From Halalkalibacter okhensis (GTDB lineage: Bacteria; Bacillota; Bacilli; Bacillales; Bacillaceae_D), in NCBI RefSeq assembly GCF_000787375.1, contig NZ_JRJU01000012.1, positions 60,337-124,336 on the forward strand: a stretch of DNA of 64,000 nt. Reading direction: 5' to 3'. The notes below the pieces were generated by a model that searched no databases, was not told the DNA's origin, and saw nothing but the letters and a program-made list of their open reading frames with translations. The stretch's first letter is position 1, and each line of letters starts with the position of its first letter. Below are positions 52,269 to 59,438 of the stretch, piece after piece. Made by a program: the position numbers and the translations under genes.

Positions 52269-53705
52269 TTAGATAGTAATTCCATGACGATCTAATACAG
52301 CCGCTTCTAAAACTGAGATTCCTTGTTCTTCTGCAAAAGCAGTGAGTTTGTCTGAGACAAATGGAGCGAACTCAGCAGGCGGAGCTGCATGATTCATTGC
52401 ACGCTGACGAGCCGCATTTCTTCTAGCAAAAGGTCCCCAAATCGCAAACGTAATTCCTGGGCTTTGGATGTTTACAAATAATGTCTTTCCATCTGGAGAG
52501 AACGCAGGTCCAGCAAACTCTTCCCCATTTAAGCGGTTGTAAGCAAAAGGGTAAACTTCACCTTCAGGAGTAAGGCCGATGATGCGGTCTGGTCCAGAAC
52601 CATCCTCGGCAATCCAAAGGTCTCCCCAAGGAGTAATCGTAATATTATCAGGTGCGCGTAAATCATTGGCGCTTGAAGATTCGTAAAAAAGCTCTAACGT
52701 ATTCGTTGCAGGAAAGTAACGATACACTCGTCCATGACGGCCTTCGCCTGCATTTGTATCATCAAACCAAAAGGCCCCGGCACTAAACCATGCCCCTTCT
52801 AAGCGGCTAAAACGTATACAGCCTAAATCAGCGGCATCCTCTTTCGCTCGTTCAGGCTTCACTTCTTTCCAAACGACCCCGAATTTTTGCCCACTTGAAA
52901 ATTGGCTTGCCTGATTGGATGGAAGTTCGTCCAATGCAGCCGCTTCAAGTTTTCCGCCTTTTTGTAAGGAACCAAGCTTTTGGCTTCGATCATGTGGAGT
53001 AAAGCGGTAGAAAAAGCTAGGGTTGTTGTCCTCTGTTAAATACCAAATCCCTGTCGTAGGATCAACTGCACATGCTTCGTGAGAGAAATAGCCCATATCT
53101 CTGATAGGGGTTTTAGACATATCATTTTCGGGATCATTTGGATTGACTTCAAAAACAAAACCGTGTCCCATGTCTCTTGTTTCTTCACAGGTTAACCACG
53201 TTCCCCAAGTAGAAGGACCGCCAGCGCAGTTGCGGATATTGCCAGAGTTGGTCACATACTCATCAATCACTTCACGATTTGGTGAGACGACAAGAGCCGT
53301 TGTCCCGCCTGCAGCGCCGCTGCTCCAAGGATTCTTTCCGTTTACAGGGTATTGATGATTTGTGCCAAGCTCGTGATTTCTCACAAGAATCGTTGTGTTC
53401 TTAGGTCCTTTAAAGGCGGCCATGCCATCTAATAAGCCAGGCACTAAATCGCCATTTGTCATTTTGTCACCTGTTCTTGAAATGATTTTGTATTGAAATC
53501 CTCTTGGCAAATCTAATATGCCATTAGGGTCTTCAATCAATGGTCCAAACCCGCCAAACCCGCTCGTTGGATTTTGGGATGCCTTTGCTTGGGCTGGATT
53601 TCCTGTTAATGAAAACATTCCTGTTGTCCCAAGAGTCAAGGCTAATGTGCTCATTCCTCCGACCTTTAGAAACTCTCTTCTGTTCAAGCCTTCACTTCGA
53701 TTCAT
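52269..53705 (-). CDS. phoX: PhoX family Tat-exported phosphatase
   Basis: This 478-residue secreted alkaline phosphatase of the PhoX (DUF839) family has a twin-arginine signal NRREFLKVGG followed by a hydrophobic stretch at residues 8-35. Family marks include RNHELGTNHQYP, the NCAGGPSTWGTWLTCEET segment holding metal-ligating Cys and Glu residues, and the metal-site RFSRLEGAWF. PhoX enzymes are calcium/iron-dependent and release phosphate from organic esters outside the cell. The next two genes encode TatA and TatC, making a self-contained export module. A candidate PhoP box lies about 100 bases upstream. Confidence 0.9.
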   Translation of the reverse strand: MNRSEGLNRREFLKVGGMSTLALTLGTTGMFSLTGNPAQAKASQNPTSGFGGFGPLIEDPNGILDLPRGFQYKIISRTGDKMTNGDLVPGLLDGMAAFKGPKNTTILVRNHELGTNHQYPVNGKNPWSSGAAGGTTALVVSPNREVIDEYVTNSGNIRNCAGGPSTWGTWLTCEETRDMGHGFVFEVNPNDPENDMSKTPIRDMGYFSHEACAVDPTTGIWYLTEDNNPSFFYRFTPHDRSQKLGSLQKGGKLEAAALDELPSNQASQFSSGQKFGVVWKEVKPERAKEDAADLGCIRFSRLEGAWFSAGAFWFDDTNAGEGRHGRVYRYFPATNTLELFYESSSANDLRAPDNITITPWGDLWIAEDGSGPDRIIGLTPEGEVYPFAYNRLNGEEFAGPAFSPDGKTLFVNIQSPGITFAIWGPFARRNAARQRAMNHAAPPAEFAPFVSDKLTAFAEEQGISVLEAAVLDRHGITI

Positions 53706-54204
53706 TTAGCGTACCTCCACGTTTTGTTTTGAGGTTGATCGTGAAGCATGTCTATAAACAAGGTAACAAGCCAATGTAATGAAGAGATGAATAGCTTGTT
53801 AGCCTTTTGTAAAAGCGGGAAAAATGGTTGAAAGGTTGCATTCTGACATGAAAGGTTTCGAAAAGAAGGGAACGGGTATAGGAAGAAATAACCTAGTTTG
53901 ATTAGCTGAAAGTAGGTTGTTTAAGGCAGAGGTGAGAAAGGACTATGTACTTTGAACTGATGATTAAATTAAATTGTTAAGCAAATATGAAGAATGTTAA
54001 CAACGCGATCGAATAGGGGAAAAGGTGCAATCCAAAACACTAAATAATCAGAAAAGATTGGCTATTTTATCTTTTTCCTGTTAAAATATAGATTAGCACA
54101 CATTAGGGACGGGAAATGACCTTGAGGGACAAAAAAGGACCCTTTTGGTATGGTATAATGAAAATGATCTGTGCATCTTAGATTTGAATAGGGGGATAAA
54201 ATAA
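53706..54204. other. divergent intergenic region of phoX and ppc
   Basis: The 499 bases hold no gene. The left part carries the candidate Pho box and the phoX promoter. On the right, an extended -10 (TATGGTATAAT, hexamer TATAAT at 54154-54159) about 46 bases before the ppc ATG is a likely ppc promoter. A small hairpin AAAAGGACC/CCTTTT precedes it. The middle shows nothing further. Confidence 0.5.
53797..53813 (-). promoter_or_regulatory. candidate Pho box upstream of phoX
   Basis: Read on the minus strand it is TTTACA-AAAGG-CTAACA, two TT(A/C/T)ACA-like hexamers with 11-base spacing, the pattern bound by PhoP dimers in Bacillus. Only two of the usual four repeats are clear. Confidence 0.4.
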
Positions 54205-56958
54205 ATGATTAATGTAACAGACAATAACTCTCTTTTACGTAATGATGTCAAAAAATTAGGTAATATTTTAGGAGAGATTCTCGTACATCATGGTGGTATC
54301 TCACTATTTAACAAGGTCGAAACGATCCGAGAGATGACCAAGAACTTAAGAAAAGATTTCAGTGATGAAAATTATAAAAAGCTAAAAGATGAGATTAGTA
54401 CGTTGAAGCCGCCTGTACGCAAGCAGGTCATTCGTGCTTTCTCGATATACTTCCATTTAATTAATATTGCAGAGCAAAACCATCGTATTCGTCGCAGACG
54501 TCAATATCAGCTGCAAGAGGATGGAGTAGTTCAGCCAATATCGCTTGAGAGTGCGGTTGTATCCATTAAAGAAAATAATTTCTCAAATGAAGTCATTCAA
54601 AAAGTATTAAATGACCTTTCGATTGAGTTAATTATTACAGCACATCCAACGGAAGCAACGAAGCGGACGGTGCTTGAAATACAAAAAAGAATATCAACGA
54701 TTCTTCAACAATTCGATCATCCATTGTTGACGAAAAAAGAAAGAAGAACACTTGAAGAAAGTTTATTTAATGAAGTAACAGCGTTGTGGCAAACAGATGA
54801 GTTACGTCAACGTAAGCCAACCGTATTAGATGAAGTGAAAAATGGACTTTACTATTTTAATGAAACATTATTTGAGACATTGCCTGATATTCATCAGGAG
54901 CTTGAAGCTCAGTTGGATCAACATTTCCCTGAACATAAGTGGAAAGTCCCGAACTTCCTTCATTTTGGTTCATGGATTGGTGGGGACCGTGATGGAAATC
55001 CAAACGTAACGCCTGAAGTAACTTGGGAAACGCTAAAGTTACAGCGCCAAGTTGCGTTAAAAAAATATGAACAGTCTATCGTTGATTTGATGAAGCGTTT
55101 TAGTCAGACAACCACTCGTGTTGAATTAAGTGATGCTTTATTACAATCCGTTGAACAAGACGAGCAAACATATATGGATTCAGGTGAGGAATGGCCGATA
55201 AAATCTGAGCTATATCGCCGGAAGTTTGCCGTTATGTTAAAGCGCCTTCGTCATGTTGGCGAATCAAAAGCTGGGTATCAAAGTGCTGAGGAATTAAAAA
55301 ATGATTTGGTTCTCGTTAGAGAGAGTGCAGAACAGCATCAGCCTTCCAACCGGAAATTAAAAACGATTCGAAAGCTGATTCGTCAAGTAGAATTGTTTGG
55401 CTTCCATTTAGCCACACTTGACATTCGAAACCATAGTGGGGAGCACGAAACGGCTGTTTCTGAAATTTTGAAGGTGGTTGGAATTGCTGATAACTATGCT
55501 TCTCTACCTGAAGAGAAGAAGGTTGCAATTCTTGAGAAAGTTCTAAGCGAACCAAGACCTTTATTATTACTAGAAGAGGATTATTCGAAAGAAACTCAAG
55601 AAATATTTAAAGTGTTTAAAATGATCAAACAAGCCCATAAAGAGTTTGGAAGACGCTCGATTGAGGTGTATCTTGTTAGTATGACTCAATCACCAAGTGA
55701 CTTATTAGAAGTCCTTGTTTTAGCGAAGGAAGCAGGTATTTATCGTCTTCATGCAGACGGTAAAGTAGAGAGTCACCTGCATGTTGCACCGCTTCTTGAA
55801 ACCATTGATGACTTAGTGGCTGGTCCTAAAATTATGAAGACGTTGTTTGAAATGGATGTGTATCGCAACCATATTAAAGAGCGTGGCAACCATCAAGAAA
55901 TCATGTTAGGGTATTCTGATGGAAGCAAAGACGGTGGCACGCTAACAGCCAACTGGAAATTGTTTAAAGCGCAGCAAGAAATTCATAATATGGCGAAAGA
56001 ATTTGATATTCGCTTAAAATTCTTCCATGGCCGTGGGGGCTCGTTAGGTCGCGGAGGTGGCCCGTTAAATCGCAGCATCCTTTCTCAACCATCAGAAACA
56101 TTAGGCGATGGCGTGAAAATCACGGAGCAAGGTGAAGTATTATCATCTCGTTATTTACTAGAAGATATTGCTTATCGGAACCTTGAACAAGCAGCATCTG
56201 CTTTGCTTGAAGGGTCAGCAAAAGCTCATAAAAATCCTTTACAAGGACATGCTCGTGATAAAACATGGGAAGATGCCATGGAACAAATGTCACAAGCCTC
56301 TTTAAAGAAGTATCAGTCCCTTGTCTTCCAAGATGAAGACTTCTTGAAATACTTCACACAGGCAACACCTTTAAATGAATTGGGTGCGTTAAATATTGGT
56401 TCGCGTCCAATGAAACGAAAAGGCAGTGAGCGGTTTGAAGATTTACGTGCCATTCCATGGGTATTTGCTTGGACACAATCAAGACAAATGATTCCAGCTT
56501 GGTACGCAGCTGGAACTGGCCTACAATCATTTGCCGATCAAAGTGCTGAGAATTTAGCCTTGCTACAAGAAATGTATAAAAAGTGGCCGTTTTTCCAAGC
56601 GACGATCAATAATTTACAAATGGCTTTAATGAAAGCTGATTTAACAACAGCTAAAGAATACATTCATTTGGTTAAAGATAAAGCGATTGGGGAAAGAATC
56701 TTTAATAATATCTCACAAGAGTATAAACAGACAAAAGACATTCTTTTACGAATTACAGGCAATCAAGAGCTTCTTGATCATACACCAAATATTCAAGAGT
56801 CTGTTCATAGACGGAATCCTTATGTTGATCCGCTCAACTTCCTACAAGTGGATTTAATTCAAAAAATGCGTGAATCAGATGAGAAATCTGAGGAGTTACT
56901 AACAGAAGTGCTGCTAACCATAAGTGGTGTCGCTGCAGGGTTAGTTAATACAGGTTGA
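54205..56958 (+). CDS. ppc: phosphoenolpyruvate carboxylase
   Basis: This 917-residue bacterial-type PEPC is of normal length. The active site His is in TAHPTEATKRTVL near residue 150, the phosphoenolpyruvate site in SWIGGDRDGNPNVT near residue 255, and the second signature GYSDGSKDGG near residue 572 precedes the Gly-rich GRGGSLGRGGGP loop. The C-terminal AGLVNTG is the conserved end that contacts the active site. It carboxylates phosphoenolpyruvate with bicarbonate to oxaloacetate, replenishing the TCA cycle. B. subtilis lacks ppc and uses pyruvate carboxylase, while many alkaliphilic and halophilic Bacillaceae have it, which supports the host guess. A terminator follows. Confidence 0.97.
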   Translation: MINVTDNNSLLRNDVKKLGNILGEILVHHGGISLFNKVETIREMTKNLRKDFSDENYKKLKDEISTLKPPVRKQVIRAFSIYFHLINIAEQNHRIRRRRQYQLQEDGVVQPISLESAVVSIKENNFSNEVIQKVLNDLSIELIITAHPTEATKRTVLEIQKRISTILQQFDHPLLTKKERRTLEESLFNEVTALWQTDELRQRKPTVLDEVKNGLYYFNETLFETLPDIHQELEAQLDQHFPEHKWKVPNFLHFGSWIGGDRDGNPNVTPEVTWETLKLQRQVALKKYEQSIVDLMKRFSQTTTRVELSDALLQSVEQDEQTYMDSGEEWPIKSELYRRKFAVMLKRLRHVGESKAGYQSAEELKNDLVLVRESAEQHQPSNRKLKTIRKLIRQVELFGFHLATLDIRNHSGEHETAVSEILKVVGIADNYASLPEEKKVAILEKVLSEPRPLLLLEEDYSKETQEIFKVFKMIKQAHKEFGRRSIEVYLVSMTQSPSDLLEVLVLAKEAGIYRLHADGKVESHLHVAPLLETIDDLVAGPKIMKTLFEMDVYRNHIKERGNHQEIMLGYSDGSKDGGTLTANWKLFKAQQEIHNMAKEFDIRLKFFHGRGGSLGRGGGPLNRSILSQPSETLGDGVKITEQGEVLSSRYLLEDIAYRNLEQAASALLEGSAKAHKNPLQGHARDKTWEDAMEQMSQASLKKYQSLVFQDEDFLKYFTQATPLNELGALNIGSRPMKRKGSERFEDLRAIPWVFAWTQSRQMIPAWYAAGTGLQSFADQSAENLALLQEMYKKWPFFQATINNLQMALMKADLTTAKEYIHLVKDKAIGERIFNNISQEYKQTKDILLRITGNQELLDHTPNIQESVHRRNPYVDPLNFLQVDLIQKMRESDEKSEELLTEVLLTISGVAAGLVNTG

Positions 56959-56960
56959 TA

Positions 56961-57000
56961 AAAACATCCACTGCAACAAGCGTTGCGGTGGATGTTTTTT
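56961..57000. terminator. terminator after ppc
   Basis: The stem AACATCCAC-TGCAAC / GTTGCG-GTGGATGTT is followed by six T residues, between convergent ppc and the membrane protein gene. Confidence 0.85.
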
Positions 57001-57006
57001 AGATTT

Positions 57007-57711
57007 TCACCACTCAAAGAAGAATTTAAGGGCAAACGTAATAATTGTATAGAAGACGACACCGAAGCAGAAGGTAGGGAAGTGGGCATGTTGTTCATTC
57101 GGTAATTCATGTTTTAATACGTTTAAAATCATCGCACCTGAGATAAAAGCAAAGATGATCGCTTGTGTAAAGGAAGACAAGGAAACAAAGACCCCAATGA
57201 TCCATCCTATAATAATACCTGAAGCGATCACATACCTTCCGACAAGGTTATATTGTTTCGGGTTTTCCCGCCAAAGATCGTGGGCGACAGCAATAAAGTG
57301 AAGACCTATGGCTGTTCCATAAAAAACAGATTGTATTCCCGCTACATTTGAGGCCATGACAATATAAACAATTAACATGTTATAAATGGCGAAGAAGATT
57401 ACTTGTAACCAAAAACTAGACCGATTTTCCTTGCTTTGTTTGGCGTATGTTTTTTGAATTCCATAAAAGAGTAGCAATCCAAATAAACCAACAAAATACA
57501 GTTCCGATTCCATCGTTAAGTTATCAATATATAATTCCACTGTTTCCTGTTCGCTGTGCATGGAAGGAAGAATGTACACAAATACATAAGAAACCGCAAG
57601 TCCCCCGGAAAATGAGAGCCATTTTCGCCGGCGTATTCGATTAGCAGGAATGAAATGATTTGCAAAAAGATGGATGATGATAAAGAGGACTCCTAATAAA
57701 TAAGCAGACAT
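57007..57711 (-). CDS. polytopic membrane protein, ZIP-like
   Basis: This 234-residue protein has about seven or eight helices. The segment LSFSGGLAVSYVFVYILPS near residue 32 and the C-terminal FAFISGAMILNVLKHELPNE resemble the layout of ZIP-type metal permeases, but the His-rich metal ligands of canonical ZIPs are not evident apart from isolated HFIAVAHDLW and KHELP. I would not assign transport of a given metal. It is transcribed alone between ppc and the parS palindrome. Treat as an uncharacterised integral membrane protein with a weak ZIP resemblance. Confidence 0.55.
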   Translation of the reverse strand: MSAYLLGVLFIIIHLFANHFIPANRIRRRKWLSFSGGLAVSYVFVYILPSMHSEQETVELYIDNLTMESELYFVGLFGLLLFYGIQKTYAKQSKENRSSFWLQVIFFAIYNMLIVYIVMASNVAGIQSVFYGTAIGLHFIAVAHDLWRENPKQYNLVGRYVIASGIIIGWIIGVFVSLSSFTQAIIFAFISGAMILNVLKHELPNEQHAHFPTFCFGVVFYTIITFALKFFFEW

Positions 57712-57821
57712 AATGCCCCTCCTTATTTATCAGTACCCTCCCTTTAGTAAGGGGAAACGTATTGTGTGAAATTACTAATTTTTGAGTGTGAAAAGGGCAT
57801 TCGAAAAAAGGTAAGAACGAG

Positions 57822-57857
57822 CTTCCTTCAATGTTTCACGTGAAACATTGAAGGAAG
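57822..57857. promoter_or_regulatory. parS: perfect parS site inside a 36-bp palindrome
   Basis: TGTTTCACGTGAAACA at 57832-57847 is a perfect match to the 16-bp parS sequence bound by ParB/Spo0J in Bacillus. It is the core of a 36-bp perfect palindrome with arms starting CTTCCTTCAA. ParB loading here would spread over nearby DNA and recruit SMC. Its place 4 bases past the ypiB-like stop suggests that the outer arms may also act as a terminator. A weaker copy lies at 59099. Confidence 0.9.
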
Positions 57858-57861
57858 TTCG

Positions 57862-58416
57862 TTATAATTCCTGCATACTTTTAAGTTCTTGTAATCGCTC
57901 AACAAGCTTATTAAAGAGAGGCTTATCATTTTGGTCTAGTGCGTCATCAATTAGTGTTCTGATTTTTTCGATTTCTTGGTCGAGAAGAGCTTTCTCGATG
58001 ATCATATTTGTTTCCTTTTCATATTCCTTAAATTGCTTATGTTGGACAAAGGTATTGGTTTGTGACTCGACTAAGTTGAGGTAGCGATGATTTGATTGTT
58101 TCCCGTAAAAATGCAGCTTAACATACGTCTTATCTGCGGGATTACTCATCAGGTCACCGAGGGCTTTTGATACATCTTCAGATTTACGGTTGTTGTAATA
58201 ATAAACAAAGCCAGACTTATCAGAATGCATACTAGAAATAATAAAGGTCCTTCCTTTTTTAGGGACCGTTTCTACAAATGAAAGGTTTTCAAGAATATGA
58301 TGGTTTTTCAATATATGTTCAAGTAGCATCCTCACATCTTTATGTTTAAGCTGATGCTGTTCCAAAAACCATTTCAAAAAACTACTTTTTTCTACTGCGG
58401 AAACCCAATTTCTCAT
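57862..58416 (-). CDS. YpiB family protein (UPF0302, IDEAL domain)
   Basis: This 184-residue protein resembles B. subtilis YpiB. It has an N-terminal UPF0302 domain (SSFLKWFLEQHQLKHKDVR near residue 10, then the ILENLSFVE segment) and a C-terminal IDEAL motif (IRTLIDDALDQNDKPLFNKL). YpiB is a small cytoplasmic protein linked in recent work to protein turnover or adaptor roles; here I infer only family membership. In B. subtilis ypiB lies near qcrA; that context is absent here, so this may be an additional paralogue. ATG 58416 lies nine bases after AGAAGG; TTG/GTG codons three to one positions earlier are too close. Confidence 0.75.
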   Translation of the reverse strand: MRNWVSAVEKSSFLKWFLEQHQLKHKDVRMLLEHILKNHHILENLSFVETVPKKGRTFIISSMHSDKSGFVYYYNNRKSEDVSKALGDLMSNPADKTYVKLHFYGKQSNHRYLNLVESQTNTFVQHKQFKEYEKETNMIIEKALLDQEIEKIRTLIDDALDQNDKPLFNKLVERLQELKSMQEL

Positions 58417-58665
58417 AAACACCAACCTTCTTTAATTCCTCGATTAAGTACAATGGCCGCTGTTCGCTTGCGACTGATCTAATTGTTTTAGAGGACGCTG
58501 AAAAAACTATCTTTTTTTCAAGGGCCTCCTCAAAAACTACTTCCTTCAAGCATAACATGATATACATATATTTCAATTAGGAACGTACTTTCAAACCATT
58601 GGCCTGATAACAAATTAGTCATTTATGAATATAGTAGTATACGAAATGGAAAAGGGGGATGGCAT

Positions 58666-59100
58666 GTGTTTATTCGAAGGGCTACGCCTCAGGAAATGAA
58701 TTTTATTCAAAGCTACGCACCAATTGTTCAGCAAGAGGCTACATTAGGGTATATGAACGGGACGAAACTCATTATGAATGAAGAGATGCATTATTATTAT
58801 AAAGCAGAGTACCATGCGTTAATGGATAACTATAGGGTTTGTGGTTGGATTTTGTTAGGTGAAGCAAAGACCCCTCCTGAATATGAAACGATAGGTATGG
58901 TGTTAGAGCTATATGTATTGCCGCCATACCGTAAAAAAGGATATGGTCAAATGCTGATGGAATATGCATTTGACCACTTTAAGAAAAAGGGTTTAAAGAA
59001 AGTACAACTGAATGTCTTTGCAGGGAACCATGCGAAACACCTGTATGAACAATTAGGATTTAGGGATGTTTCGACCCTTATGGAAAAGCCATTATTATAG
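58666..59100 (+). CDS. GNAT family N-acetyltransferase
   Basis: This 144-residue protein has the GNAT fold. The acetyl-CoA pyrophosphate loop is PPYRKKGYGQMLMEYAF (motif A, R/Q-x-x-G-x-G) near residue 85-101, preceded by the beta-4 strand LELYVL and followed by VQLNVFAGNHAKHLYEQLGF, the common motif B. Substrate is unknown. The start is GTG 58666, about seven bases after AAGGGGGAT; no nearer ATG is in frame. The last bases overlap a weak parS-like site. It precedes the ABC-F gene but has a separate promoter and is not evidently related in function. Confidence 0.85.
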   Translation: MFIRRATPQEMNFIQSYAPIVQQEATLGYMNGTKLIMNEEMHYYYKAEYHALMDNYRVCGWILLGEAKTPPEYETIGMVLELYVLPPYRKKGYGQMLMEYAFDHFKKKGLKKVQLNVFAGNHAKHLYEQLGFRDVSTLMEKPLL

Positions 59101-59114
59101 TTTCATGTGAAACA
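59099..59114. promoter_or_regulatory. degenerate parS-like site
   Basis: AGTTTCATGTGAAACA matches parS at 14 of 16 positions. It overlaps the GNAT stop codon, 1.27 kb from the perfect site. Binding is uncertain. Confidence 0.45.
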
Positions 59115-59130
59115 ATTGCAAAATATATGA

Positions 59131-59159
59131 TTGACATATCCTTACAGATCTATTATAGT
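59131..59159 (+). promoter_or_regulatory. sigma-A promoter of the ABC-F leader
   Basis: TTGACA (59131-59136) and TATAGT (59154-59159) are 17 bases apart. Transcription would start near 59166, giving a leader of about 270 bases before the ABC-F gene. Confidence 0.75.
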
Positions 59160-59196
59160 TTCAGTAATTAATTGATGGAAGGGTGACTTAACTACA

Positions 59197-59208
59197 ATGA
59201 AGTACTAA
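59197..59208 (+). CDS. three-codon leader ORF (Met-Lys-Tyr)
   Basis: ATG AAG TAC TAA follows a ribosome-site-like GGAAGGGTGA at 59177-59186, about ten bases upstream. It lies in the leader of the ABC-F gene and its stop codon overlaps one arm of a long-range pairing. Very short upstream ORFs that stall ribosomes in the presence of drugs are known in leaders of ABC-F and other resistance genes. Whether this one is translated is not shown by sequence alone. Confidence 0.5.
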   Translation: MKY

Positions 59209-59365
59209 TCCTATTTTTCGAAACGTGCAATGGAAGGTATTTTTTAGCAGAGGGATCCATCTGCTTATTTAAGATGCTTTCAATTGTTGTTTTCAGGATA
59301 GGATTGGTTTTCTATAGTTGGGCCTAAAAGGAGGAGTCTCTCTTTTTTGGTGTGCACCTATATTC

Positions 59366-59403
59366 ATGCCTCCTATTCTGCTGTGAATAGGGGGCATTTT
59401 TTT
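59366..59403 (+). terminator. leader terminator before the ABC-F gene
   Basis: The 13-bp stem ATGCCTCCTATTC / GAATAGGGGGCAT with a six-base loop is followed by seven T residues. It lies after the promoter and before the gene, so it must be overridden for expression. Confidence 0.85.
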
Positions 59404-59438
59404 GTCCCCAATAACAAGATGAAAGTGGGGATGTTTGT

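Larger units (their letters stand above)
59166..59403 (+). promoter_or_regulatory. transcription attenuator leader of the ABC-F gene
   Basis: The leader holds a three-codon upstream ORF (59197-59208) and a strong terminator at its end. AATCCTAT at 59207-59214, touching the small ORF stop, is complementary to ATAGGATT at 59298-59305. AGGAGG at 59330-59335 is complementary to CCTCCT within the terminator's left arm (59371-59376). A ribosome held on the small ORF would block the first pairing and could thereby favour the second, preventing the terminator. This is the logic of drug-induced attenuators that precede vmlR, vga and related genes. The folding order is my inference. Confidence 0.7.

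Noticed and set aside
57822..57857. Ordinary terminator only
   Set aside because: The palindrome core is an exact parS, and no T-run follows directly on the minus strand; a parS function explains the sequence better, with termination as a possible second role.
58382..58576. Small open frame overlapping the start of the ypiB-like gene
   Set aside because: It overlaps a well supported gene in another frame and has no family resemblance.
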